A stretch of 64,000 nt of DNA from a virus. Every line of letters starts with the position of its first letter. The stretch's first letter is position 1. Shown here piece by piece: positions 8,497 through 16,351 of the stretch. The DNA is taken from positions 44,810-108,809 of the IMG/VR virus record IMGVR_UViG_3300042868_008486, one strand, 5' to 3'. A program made the position numbers and the translations under genes. The notes below the pieces were generated by a model. The model was not told where the DNA came from. It was given only the letters and a program-made list of their open reading frames with translations, and did no database searches.

Positions 8497-8889
8497 TTAG
8501 AAAAAAAAGTTACGGGAATGGATTCTACAAACTTCATCATTCAAATGATTCAAATATCTCCCAAATGTTTGGTCAGACCTAATTCCCGACATTATTCCCT
8601 TATCTAAATTGGGGTGTAACATAACAGTATTCTTATCCCCACCATATATATAGATTTTATTATGAAATGGGAACCCATTCATACTATAATAAATTGCGTC
8701 AAAATCAAAAACTTTACCACCAATACGATATCTAACATCAAAACTATTAGGGTCGTACATTGTATAATAATTAGTATTAATCCTGACAAAATAATGGTCC
8801 TCAAAATAACTAATAGTATACTCGCAAGGACAAAAGAAATTCATAAATTTCTCAACTATCCTAAATTTTTTCAATTCAATCTCATCCAT
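8497..8889 (-). CDS. Hypothetical protein, 130 aa
   Basis: Not recognised. Aromatic-rich beta structure (YTISYFEDHYFVRINTNYYTMYD) with a C-terminal RIHSRNFFF. It lies between the glycosyltransferase and a divergent + strand operon. Confidence 0.6.
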   Translation of the reverse strand: MDEIELKKFRIVEKFMNFFCPCEYTISYFEDHYFVRINTNYYTMYDPNSFDVRYRIGGKVFDFDAIYYSMNGFPFHNKIYIYGGDKNTVMLHPNLDKGIMSGIRSDQTFGRYLNHLNDEVCRIHSRNFFF

Positions 8890-8941
8890 ATTAGAATATT
8901 AAATAAAATTTCATTAATTTAGTAGTATCAAATATTGAATT

Positions 8942-9301
8942 ATGGAAAATTTTGACAAAATAAGAGAAGTCGTAATCAAATGTATCAAACGAAAATACGA
9001 CAATAGTAAAATAACCTTCACCAATGATAATAACATATATCAACTTGATATTCGAATTTTTAGTAATTCCCCAACAAAACAATTAGAATGTGTTTGTGAT
9101 GTTGAAGAGATATTAAAATTATGTCACATTAAAGAAGATATTAAAATTAGAGTTAATGACCGTAATCGGTTATTTATTCATATTGACGTAATAAGTGAAA
9201 ATTTAGTAAAATTTAGGAAAAAATTGGATTTACCAACACCAGTAATTACGGCAATACAGAATAGTTCTTATGGAATACATTGTAATACTGACCCAATATG
9301 A
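8942..9301 (+). CDS. Hypothetical protein, 119 aa
   Basis: First gene of a three-gene + strand operon. It has an N-terminal helix (FDKIREVVIKCIKRKY) then strands (IYQLDIRIFSN). It resembles the third gene (9651) in length and layout, so the two may be paralogues. Function unknown. Confidence 0.65.
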   Translation: MENFDKIREVVIKCIKRKYDNSKITFTNDNNIYQLDIRIFSNSPTKQLECVCDVEEILKLCHIKEDIKIRVNDRNRLFIHIDVISENLVKFRKKLDLPTPVITAIQNSSYGIHCNTDPI

Positions 9302-9651
9302 TAGATAATATTTTCAGAAAATTCTTTTGGAGTATAGACGCAATTGAATTACGTTCACAAGATAGAGTTATGACCGTTTACGGTAGACAAGTAGGGTATT
9401 TAACTCTAGGTATCGCACCTAAAAATAAATTAGTTCCTGACGAACTAAAAAGTTATAATGGTGTTGTTGATACCGTCAAAATAATTATTCGTGACCACGC
9501 CAACATTAATCAAGCCCCACTAAGAGAATGGGGTAAAATGTGTTGTATTAAAGAATGTGATTTTGACCATTACATTAAACAAGTTTATATTGAAACATTA
9601 CAACGTAAACGACGAGAAGAATTAATTAAGCCACATAAATTCATTTGGTGA
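9298..9651 (+). CDS. Hypothetical protein, 117 aa
   Basis: Second gene of the operon, overlapping the first by ATGA. It carries a CC pair (WGKMCCIKECDFDHY) and a basic C-terminus (RKRREELIKPHKF). Not recognised. Confidence 0.65.
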   Translation: MIDNIFRKFFWSIDAIELRSQDRVMTVYGRQVGYLTLGIAPKNKLVPDELKSYNGVVDTVKIIIRDHANINQAPLREWGKMCCIKECDFDHYIKQVYIETLQRKRREELIKPHKFIW

Positions 9652-9989
9652 TGAAAGATATTGATATTAGATTATTGATTAAAAAAACAATATGTAAAAT
9701 GGAGTCCCCATTCTCTTCGGTTAATGTGAAGATTTCAAAATTAATGTACTTAGATAGTGAAGTTTCACAACTATCTTTCAGTGCATCAACATATTATCTT
9801 GTAACACAAAATAAAAATATTTATGAAATTGAAGTCATATACCACCCCCGTTCATTTCTGTCATCAACATTTGAACAAAGAAATAAATACGAGAATAGAG
9901 CAACCAATTCAATACAATTAATGTTAGGTGGGTTATTAAAAGTCGAACCTGAAGATATCAAACTCAAGTTCATTATTGGGGGATGTTAA
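9651..9989 (+). CDS. Hypothetical protein, 112 aa
   Basis: Third gene of the operon. The start is the ATG in TGATG overlapping the previous stop. N-terminal helix (DIRLLIKKTICKM), central strands, C-terminal LKFIIGGC. Similar in plan to the 8942 product. Confidence 0.65.
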   Translation: MKDIDIRLLIKKTICKMESPFSSVNVKISKLMYLDSEVSQLSFSASTYYLVTQNKNIYEIEVIYHPRSFLSSTFEQRNKYENRATNSIQLMLGGLLKVEPEDIKLKFIIGGC

Positions 9990-10222
9990 TACTGTTTCAG
10001 TAGAATAGTTGTGTCACTATCGGATTTGAAATTTTCAACTGACTTGTAAGTGTTGTAAGTTACCTTCAACACTTTTTCATCATTGGGGATATTAACATAC
10101 CCGTCGAAATTAGAATAATAAATAGACTTGTCAGTGGTTACTTTAACTGCCGGTAATGTCTCTTTGGTCTCAACATCTAAGAACCAAACCTTAATCATCA
10201 ATGCTAATATTACTGTTTTCAT
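9986..10222 (-). CDS. Small carboxypeptidase-regulatory-like beta-sandwich protein
   Basis: 78 aa. VWFLDVETKETLPAVKV followed by the G-Y-V turn of NFDGYVNIP matches one unit of the CarboxypepD_reg-like fold common in Bacteroidetes surface proteins. A weak N-terminal hydrophobic stretch (VILALMIKVWFL) could be a signal or a first strand. Convergent with the 9651 gene. Confidence 0.6.
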   Translation of the reverse strand: MKTVILALMIKVWFLDVETKETLPAVKVTTDKSIYYSNFDGYVNIPNDEKVLKVTYNTYKSVENFKSDSDTTILLKQY

Positions 10223-10309
10223 ACTAATACGTATATTAAATTTTACTCAAATGGCCCGAAAATTGATTTATTAACGTTTTATTAATATATTTAATAATAA
10301 AGTAACATT

Positions 10310-10654
10310 ATGAAAAAATTTCTAATCTCAGTAATGTTTCTTCTAATCAGTTACATATCATATGCACAAGAAGAAGAAATAACAATGGTTGTTTCAACAT
10401 ACAGTAACAACACCATTGAACAAACAGGTTTCCTTGACAAAAATGGGAAAAAAGATTCCGTATGGACTCAATATAATGAAGTAGGTAAGATAATCGGTGT
10501 GGGGTCATATTCCCACGGGGTTAAAGACGGGTATTGGTATTGTTATAACGATAACGGACGTAAAATCTTTGAAGTCCTATATGTTAACGGAGAAAAAAGA
10601 AAAGGTAAACAATGGGATGATAAGGGACATCTTATTGATAAAAGAAAGTGGTAA
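10310..10654 (+). CDS. Exported MORN/YwqK-like repeat protein
   Basis: 114 aa. A signal peptide (MKKFLISVMFLLISYISYAQ) precedes short repeats of the GxxxGxWxxYxxxG type: GFLDKNGKKDSVWTQYNEVGK, GVKDGYWYCYNDNGRK, GEKRKGKQWDDKGH. Such repeats are frequent in Bacteroidetes and may have come from the host. Likely periplasmic or surface-bound; partner unknown. Confidence 0.8.
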   Translation: MKKFLISVMFLLISYISYAQEEEITMVVSTYSNNTIEQTGFLDKNGKKDSVWTQYNEVGKIIGVGSYSHGVKDGYWYCYNDNGRKIFEVLYVNGEKRKGKQWDDKGHLIDKRKW

Positions 10655-10660
10655 ACAAAA

Positions 10661-10681
10661 ACCCCAAGTTAATCTTGGGGT
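10661..10681. terminator. Bidirectional terminator
   Basis: ACCCCAAG/CTTGGGGT stem between convergent genes, A-rich on the left side; it may serve both. Confidence 0.7.
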
Positions 10682-11124
10682 TCATTAAAATATAATGACT
10701 TATCAACGTTTTTAATTTGAATACTAAAACTAGAACTTGTGAAATTAGGCCCTAACATACGTAAGTCCATTTTTAACATTGTTTGAATATTTGCGACCCA
10801 TATATAAGGATGACCATCTTTATAAATTTTTTCTACAGGATAATTGTATAAACCATTATAATTACCATCATCATTATTAATGAATACAACCCACGGGAAT
10901 GGTTTATCCGGAATTAATTCAAGTACGTAGTCGTAATGTCTTCTAAAATCATCCTCATAATCCCACTGTCTCTCACCCTCAAATAAATCAACAAGTTCAA
11001 CTTCAAATTTAAAATCAGTTTTAATACCTGCATATAATTTAAAATATCGGTTAATCATCACAGTTGCGAATTTTTGAATTGTTTTCAAAACACTCTCATC
11101 GGTAATATCTCTTTTTTTTTCCAT
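10669..11124 (-). CDS. Hypothetical protein, 151 aa
   Basis: The start MEKKRDITDESVLK is preceded at 4 nt by TATTTAT. It lacks a clear (I/L)xE leader, so not every gene with this element encodes one. N-terminal helix, then strands (FEVELVDLF, YVLELIPDKPFPWVVFIN). Function unknown. Confidence 0.7.
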   Translation of the reverse strand: MEKKRDITDESVLKTIQKFATVMINRYFKLYAGIKTDFKFEVELVDLFEGERQWDYEDDFRRHYDYVLELIPDKPFPWVVFINNDDGNYNGLYNYPVEKIYKDGHPYIWVANIQTMLKMDLRMLGPNFTSSSFSIQIKNVDKSLYFNEPQD

Positions 11125-11128
11125 ATCA

Positions 11129-11135
11129 ATAAATA
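11129..11135 (-). promoter_or_regulatory. TATTTAT start element
   Basis: Four nt before the ATG at 11124. Confidence 0.6.
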
Positions 11136-11182
11136 TGTTATTGTTCAATAAACTAACCTAGTTTATCGTAGCAAATTTATGT

Positions 11183-11437
11183 TTATCGTTTCACTTCCAA
11201 ATCCTTAAATGAGTCGGGGTTAATGAATTCTGATTCAAGATAAGTAACAACAGACCTCATCACCTCACCCTCAGTCTGATTACTTTTCTCACCAGCAATA
11301 CGAATTACCATCGCTAACGCACCCGATAATACAGATAATGATTCACCGTATTCTATTGATTCCTTATTAGTCCCCAAATCCAAATACAATCTCCCGTCTT
11401 CACGAACTTCATATCCTATCTTAATGTAATTCTCCAT
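11183..11437 (-). CDS. Hypothetical protein, 84 aa
   Basis: Not recognised. A beta-hairpin start (IKIGYEVREDGRLYLDLG) is followed by a helix-rich C-terminus. TATCTTTG lies 4 nt upstream of the ATG, suggesting a leaderless message. Confidence 0.65.
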   Translation of the reverse strand: MENYIKIGYEVREDGRLYLDLGTNKESIEYGESLSVLSGALAMVIRIAGEKSNQTEGEVMRSVVTYLESEFINPDSFKDLEVKR

Positions 11438-11441
11438 AAAT

Positions 11442-11449
11442 CAAAGATA
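11442..11449 (-). promoter_or_regulatory. TAnnTTTG promoter
   Basis: TATCTTTG, 4 nt before the ATG at 11437. Confidence 0.6.
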
Positions 11450-11457
11450 CAAAAAAA

Positions 11458-11478
11458 CCCCACTTAAAAAAAGAGGGG
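11458..11478 (-). terminator. Rho-independent terminator
   Basis: CCCC/GGGG stem with A-rich loop and T run, after the 404-aa gene. Confidence 0.75.
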
Positions 11479-11487
11479 CTTCATATA

Positions 11488-12702
11488 TTATTTTACCGTA
11501 TCAATACTATTAATTTCCCAATCAATCTCATTGAACATTCGTTTTAATTTATATTCATATGTTCGATTAAACCAATCAACGATTAAATCAGGATTATTAC
11601 CAAAGACTTCAAATAATTTAGAGTATCTTGGTTCCAAATATAATCTCCTATCATCTGAACCATAATCATTATCAAAAAACCCAATTAACTTAGAATTAAG
11701 ATTAAATCTGTCTTTATCTATAACATAGATGTTAACACCATCTTCTGATGGGCTCATTACAAATTTAACATTCTCAGGTAATAACTGAGGGGCAACGTGT
11801 TTGATGTATTTATCAATCGTATTATCTTTTTTAGATTCGGTATTCTCATTAATAGATTTACCCTCATCTTCACTAAACTCTTCCGCATCAACAAGTATTT
11901 GAATTTTATTATGGTCAATTCTATCAAAAAAACTACCGGTGATTGGGATTGAGTTGTTTGTTATCTTATTCCACTTATCAACAATATCCATAGTTAAATG
12001 ACTACGATAATTGGGTTGCCAAGTGGCATAACCACCAGCATCACTCTCCGTATAATGAACTATAACTAATGGAATATCTTTAAATCTTGAGGGATGTAAA
12101 TAGGGGTCTTTTTTTCTTGTTACCTCCAAATGTGAAATATTGGGATATTCTTTATATAACCATTTCTTAAATAATTCAACCCTTTTATCAATTGGAATTG
12201 AAACCCCCTCATTAATTACTTCATCATCATCAACAAACTCTTCAGTATCAATAACAATTTTTGCATTATATCCACTAAATTTCCATCTAGGTATGACAGG
12301 TATTTGACCACCTGTAACTTTATTCCATTCGTCACTTATTTCACCCGCTAACCAAGAGTCGTGATTAACCGCATCACTATCGGTTGTATAATAAATTTTA
12401 ATTAACGGATGACCGTCATATGTTGAGGTTTCCAAAAACGAAATCTCGTCAAAATTATTATGTAACCATTTTTTAAATAAGTTAACACTTTTTTCGGTTG
12501 AAATCTCTTCTTTCAACAATCTAAATCTCAATAACGGTTTACCGTTAATTGTTATATCACCCTTGTCATTCTTACCAATGGTTTTAACAACAACCTTCTT
12601 ATTCTTAAATTTCCCACCCATTAATGTATCCCCAACTTTAATGTCGAGTTTAATCATTTCATTAATGGATTTATATTGTTCTTCAGTTATTATTATTTTC
12701 AT
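11488..12702 (-). CDS. Leader-bearing protein with internal duplication, 404 aa
   Basis: The leader MKIIITEEQYKSINE has two I-x-E sites. A short KOW-like segment (VGDTLMGGKFKNKKVVVK) follows. Then come two related repeats of about 100 aa, each with LFKKWL, a beta segment ending in YTxSDA, and WNKVTGGQIPV / WNKITNNSIPI with IDTEEF / VDAEEF. A separate C-terminal domain follows. Probably an internal or structural virion protein; function unknown. Confidence 0.75.
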   Translation of the reverse strand: MKIIITEEQYKSINEMIKLDIKVGDTLMGGKFKNKKVVVKTIGKNDKGDITINGKPLLRFRLLKEEISTEKSVNLFKKWLHNNFDEISFLETSTYDGHPLIKIYYTTDSDAVNHDSWLAGEISDEWNKVTGGQIPVIPRWKFSGYNAKIVIDTEEFVDDDEVINEGVSIPIDKRVELFKKWLYKEYPNISHLEVTRKKDPYLHPSRFKDIPLVIVHYTESDAGGYATWQPNYRSHLTMDIVDKWNKITNNSIPITGSFFDRIDHNKIQILVDAEEFSEDEGKSINENTESKKDNTIDKYIKHVAPQLLPENVKFVMSPSEDGVNIYVIDKDRFNLNSKLIGFFDNDYGSDDRRLYLEPRYSKLFEVFGNNPDLIVDWFNRTYEYKLKRMFNEIDWEINSIDTVK

Positions 12703-12711
12703 AGTATCATT

Positions 12712-13140
12712 TTAAATTTTAGTCCTCATCCAACTGAACAAATTTGCGAAATTAGATTTTACTGTTTTGATTCCCCTTAAATTATAAACCTCACCCAACC
12801 ACTTCTCTGTAACTTTTTGAATAACAAGGTTGGTCAAATCAAAATATTCATCCAAAACCCACCAAATATCAGAACTAATGTAAACTTCATCATTTCGTCT
12901 GTTGTAAACCATTAAGTTATAACCTTTTTTATAACGAAATAACGTCCAATCACCATCTGTTTCAGATTGAACAACTTCCAAATCATCAAACAGGTGTAAG
13001 AACTCCATAAAAGTATCAATATTCAATACTTTACAAAAAGTATCAAACCCACCCATTAAGTCAATAACCTGTTTAACCCCATTGGTTTTAATCAACTCTT
13101 TAAGTCTCTCAACTTTATTTTCGGTTATTATTATTTTCAT
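12712..13140 (-). CDS. Leader-bearing GG-motif protein, 142 aa
   Basis: MKIIITENKVERLKEL is followed by VKQVIDLMGGFDTFCKVL, so it joins a prohead-type leader to the GG motif. The C-terminus has the family tail helix (VTEKWLGEVYNLRGIKTV). Closely related to the next gene upstream (FLHLFDDLE in both). Overlaps it by ATGA. Confidence 0.8.
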   Translation of the reverse strand: MKIIITENKVERLKELIKTNGVKQVIDLMGGFDTFCKVLNIDTFMEFLHLFDDLEVVQSETDGDWTLFRYKKGYNLMVYNRRNDEVYISSDIWWVLDEYFDLTNLVIQKVTEKWLGEVYNLRGIKTVKSNFANLFSWMRTKI

Positions 13141-13883
13141 ATCATTTTAATATAACTAGGACCCAGTAAAGGTTCTGTTCTCTTTAAGTTTAAGTGGAAA
13201 ACATCTTCAGCCCACTCCTTAGTGTATTCAATAATACTGTAGTATTCAATACCAAGTTTACCATTTAAAAAATCCCAAATTTCTTTTTCACTTATGTAAA
13301 GACACTTTAGGAATTTATCGTAAATCATCACATTATTACCTTCCTGATATCTAAATAAAATGTAATCATTTTTATCTTTTGATTGAACTGCCTCTAAATC
13401 ATCAAATAGATGTAAAAAGTCCATCGGACCACTAAGATTAAATATTTTACAAAATTTATCCCAACCACCCATTAATTTAATTGTGGTATTAGGTCCTTCA
13501 CGATTAAGTATATATTTAAGTTTATCAACTTTATTTTCAGTAATAATACCGTCTTCAAGTTTACCATTAATTAATATTGGGACAATCCAAGGTTTTCCTG
13601 TGTAGTATAATTTTTCACGTAAATATTGTGCAAATCCTTGAACATCATCTTCATCAAAGTAAGCGTCTGCATAAACATCAATATAAACACTTAATGATGG
13701 TTTATGTTTGATATTTATCACTTTAACTTTATCTATATGGCTAAACAATGTTAGATACCAATTACTAGCACTAATCTCTTCATTACGATAACGTTCCTTT
13801 AGTACGGATAATTCTTCATCAATCAATCGTTGGAATAACCCAAAAACCTTTTTATTTACTTCCTCGTTAATTAATATCTTCAT
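13137..13883 (-). CDS. Leader-bearing GG-motif protein with N-terminal extension, 248 aa
   Basis: Leader MKILINEEVNKK (I-N-E). Residues 1-110 form a separate alpha/beta domain. An internal segment near residue 113 (GIITENKVDKLKYIL) resembles another leader and is followed by NTTIKLMGGWDKFCKIF. It looks like two neighbouring leader genes fused. Function unknown. Confidence 0.75.
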   Translation of the reverse strand: MKILINEEVNKKVFGLFQRLIDEELSVLKERYRNEEISASNWYLTLFSHIDKVKVINIKHKPSLSVYIDVYADAYFDEDDVQGFAQYLREKLYYTGKPWIVPILINGKLEDGIITENKVDKLKYILNREGPNTTIKLMGGWDKFCKIFNLSGPMDFLHLFDDLEAVQSKDKNDYILFRYQEGNNVMIYDKFLKCLYISEKEIWDFLNGKLGIEYYSIIEYTKEWAEDVFHLNLKRTEPLLGPSYIKMI

Positions 13884-14373
13884 TGATATAACTGTTTAAT
13901 TTATATTTCTCTATAATTTGTTTGAATATCTGAGTTCTACCTCGTTTACCAATTGTATTTCTTTTTGATATAAATGAATATCCAAATCCTGAGTCACCAC
14001 AAGTACCAAGAACTCTCCTATACTCTTGACCACTATGTCCATTAAATGGTGTAGACGCGTATGCAGTGAACTTATAATTCATACCACCACTAGTCCATTT
14101 AAAATCACCAAGTTTCTTTTCTTTCTTATTCCAACTATCTTCTAAATTAAGTGACTCAATTAATAAATTGTCGATATACATATTCTCACCTGTCGAATCG
14201 AATTTATATGGGACAAAACCTGTTGATTTATAAAATTCCTTTAAATCATCGTTAAATGCTACTTTCAACAAAGTTTTAATACCACCAACCAATTTAACCA
14301 CCTCATTAACACCTTTAGTATTAATTAACTCACGTAATTTTTCACCGGCTGATTCTTTAATCAAAATTCTCAT
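13867..14373 (-). CDS. Leader-bearing GG-motif protein, 168 aa
   Basis: The start MRILIKESAGEKL is chosen from TATTTAT 4 nt upstream; I-K-E is the possible cleavage site. Then VNEVVKLVGGIKTLL. The C-terminal half is basic (KRNTIGKRGRTQIFKQII) and could touch nucleic acid. It overlaps the next gene by 17 bp. Confidence 0.75.
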   Translation of the reverse strand: MRILIKESAGEKLRELINTKGVNEVVKLVGGIKTLLKVAFNDDLKEFYKSTGFVPYKFDSTGENMYIDNLLIESLNLEDSWNKKEKKLGDFKWTSGGMNYKFTAYASTPFNGHSGQEYRRVLGTCGDSGFGYSFISKRNTIGKRGRTQIFKQIIEKYKLNSYINEDIN

Positions 14374-14377
14374 ACCA

Positions 14378-14384
14378 ATAAATA
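14378..14384 (-). promoter_or_regulatory. TATTTAT start element
   Basis: Four nt before the ATG at 14373, directly after a terminator. Confidence 0.6.
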
Positions 14385-14400
14385 TAATAGAAAACAAAAA

Positions 14401-14425
14401 ACCCCCAACTTAAAGAAGGGGGGTT
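14401..14425 (-). terminator. Rho-independent terminator
   Basis: ACCCCC/GGGGGGT stem plus T run, after the 300-aa gene. Confidence 0.85.
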
Positions 14426-15312
14426 TTAGTTAACATTAAACATATCACAGGACAACTATACTCTTTAATACCGGTACTACTGTGATTATATGTGTAAGTC
14501 ACATTTTGGGGGTCCTCAAATGAAATCCCCCTCACTTTTTCTTCAATACCTTCCAAATCATAAGAACCATCAACATCAATGATGAAAAACCTTGGAACAT
14601 TCGAAAATCTTGACTCATCACCTAATTCCATCAAATACTTGGAAACAATATGTGGCTCAGATAACGCAACATCCCTCCAAGATTCCCCATAATAATCCAT
14701 AAATTGATTAGTAACACTTCGAGAAACTTTTTGGTCAAACCCAATTCCGTGAATATAATAATCAATACCACCTCTATGTGAAAATGTTGGAATGATATCT
14801 TCGTCAGCATTAAAAATTAAATACTCCAAATAATCATTACGTAATGTATTGAAGATTTTTAGATATGAGAATTTCTCAATATCCTTTTGCATCTTCTTCA
14901 AACTACCATCAAAATTAGTTTCATCGTAAGCGGAGGGGTAAACAATGGTCTTAACCGCATATGAATCGAACTGAGCGGAAACAAATGGCCACTTATAATC
15001 AACGTAACCCAATTTAAAATACTCGGACTTATAATGATTGAACAATTTAATGGCATTCATACCATTCCTATATTTTTCAGTCGTTCTAAACATTTCACGT
15101 AAAATAACTCTCGCCTCATTGTAATTCCAATGTTCAACAATGAAATCGGTAACGTCAATTAATTTTGTATCAACAACCACATCACCTTTACGATTGACTT
15201 TAACAGGAACGTTCCAAACGTCCTTCATTATTTTTAAAAATAAATGTTGGGTATCCTTTGAGCCAAGAATTAATCCAACTTGTTCTTTTGTGATTCCGTC
15301 CTTAATATTCAT
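14410..15312 (-). CDS. Putative PD-(D/E)xK-fold nuclease-like protein, 300 aa
   Basis: Residues 181-195 read RGGIDYYIHGIGFDQKV: Asp184 followed by a hairpin and Asp193-Gln-Lys195. This matches the hD-x(8-10)-(D/E/Q)xK core of restriction-type nucleases. No leader is present. It has its own TATATTTG promoter 4 nt upstream and its own terminator. Neighbouring leader genes use the other start element, so it is expressed separately. A DNA-cleaving role is inference. Confidence 0.5.
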   Translation of the reverse strand: MNIKDGITKEQVGLILGSKDTQHLFLKIMKDVWNVPVKVNRKGDVVVDTKLIDVTDFIVEHWNYNEARVILREMFRTTEKYRNGMNAIKLFNHYKSEYFKLGYVDYKWPFVSAQFDSYAVKTIVYPSAYDETNFDGSLKKMQKDIEKFSYLKIFNTLRNDYLEYLIFNADEDIIPTFSHRGGIDYYIHGIGFDQKVSRSVTNQFMDYYGESWRDVALSEPHIVSKYLMELGDESRFSNVPRFFIIDVDGSYDLEGIEEKVRGISFEDPQNVTYTYNHSSTGIKEYSCPVICLMLTKTPLL

Positions 15313-15316
15313 AATT

Positions 15317-15324
15317 CAAATATA
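15317..15324 (-). promoter_or_regulatory. TAnnTTTG promoter
   Basis: TATATTTG, 4 nt before the ATG at 15312. Confidence 0.65.
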
Positions 15325-15347
15325 AGAAAAATAAATCGCATAAAAAA

Positions 15348-15368
15348 ACCCCACGGATGAGGTGGGGT
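15348..15368 (-). terminator. Rho-independent terminator
   Basis: ACCCCAC/GTGGGGT-type stem plus T run, after the 167-aa gene. Confidence 0.85.
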
Positions 15369-15379
15369 AATAAAAATTG

Positions 15380-15883
15380 TTAGGCCGTTTGTTGTTTTAA
15401 TGTTTTACAAGCCGTAATATTAAACCCTTTTCCAAATTTCTGAGATAGTTTCCATATCGTATCCCAAGACACTGTGGCCTCACCACTCAAATCTTCATAT
15501 AATGGTTTACCAAATTTTTTATTATATGCGTTTAACACTGAACCCATTTGTTGTTGTGTTTTAATCTCACTAAACACTTTATTTAAATCACCTGAAGTTC
15601 CAATACCTTTAATCGAATTATTTAATCTTAGTATCCAAGACTGAATTGTTTTATCCGCAGGATTTGGTTGACCTGACACTCCTCGTAATTTACTAAATAA
15701 CTCTAAGACTAATTCTGAAGTTTTTTTGGTTTGTTGACATATAGTTTGAGGTGAGGAGTCAACCGCGTCATAACCGGTATCGGGCATTGATTCAAGACCC
15801 CCAAGAGAAAACGCCTGTTCTTTTATAACTCTCTTGACTATTCTAACTAAATCTGATTCAGATAATCTTATTACTTTTTTCAT
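15380..15883 (-). CDS. Leader-bearing protein, 167 aa
   Basis: The N-terminus MKKVIRLSESDLVRIVK, then RVIKE, has L-S-E and I-K-E sites; it is nearly identical to the start of the 20201 product. The C-terminal half has an annexin-repeat-like helix (NAYNKKFGKPLYEDLSGE) seen in other phage virion proteins. Likely an internal or structural component. Confidence 0.75.
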   Translation of the reverse strand: MKKVIRLSESDLVRIVKRVIKEQAFSLGGLESMPDTGYDAVDSSPQTICQQTKKTSELVLELFSKLRGVSGQPNPADKTIQSWILRLNNSIKGIGTSGDLNKVFSEIKTQQQMGSVLNAYNKKFGKPLYEDLSGEATVSWDTIWKLSQKFGKGFNITACKTLKQQTA

Positions 15884-15895
15884 AATAATTTTTAA

Positions 15896-16303
15896 TTAAA
15901 ATTCATCCTCTTCCTCAGAGTCATATCCATTTAATTTGTCTTCACAAAACTCAATAATATCTTTTAAATAATCAATAGCTTCATCATCAGACATTTCCAT
16001 TAGTTCATCTTCAATATCTTGATGAATACTTGGTAGGTCATACATTCTGTAATCACTATCATCTTCCTCCAATTCATTTTCTTCAGAACCCAAAACTTCC
16101 TCATCGTTAACTAATGAGTCAAAATCATCCTCATCTATTTCACTAAACGATTCTAATTGTTCACTAACCAATGGTTTAGCATTACCCAATTTATTTTCTA
16201 CCAAGGCTTTAAACCTTTCAGTCTGTACTTGCAAACTACCGGTATGTTGTGAACGAATACTATTTCTTTCTTCTTCACTCATTTCATTTAAAATGTGTTT
16301 CAT
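15896..16303 (-). CDS. Leader-bearing acidic protein, 135 aa
   Basis: The leader MKHILNEMSEEERNSIRSQH (L-N-E) precedes a very acidic C-terminus (DEDDFDSLVNDEEV onward). T4 internal and scaffold proteins can be similarly charged. TATTTAT lies 15 nt before the ATG. Function unknown. Confidence 0.7.
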   Translation of the reverse strand: MKHILNEMSEEERNSIRSQHTGSLQVQTERFKALVENKLGNAKPLVSEQLESFSEIDEDDFDSLVNDEEVLGSEENELEEDDSDYRMYDLPSIHQDIEDELMEMSDDEAIDYLKDIIEFCEDKLNGYDSEEEDEF

Positions 16304-16318
16304 AATATCTTTTTTAAT

Positions 16319-16325
16319 ATAAATA
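16319..16325 (-). promoter_or_regulatory. TATTTAT element
   Basis: Fifteen nt before the ATG at 16303, about one helical turn further than the usual 4 nt. Confidence 0.45.
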
Positions 16326-16351
16326 GTTACTAGACATAAAAAAACTCAACA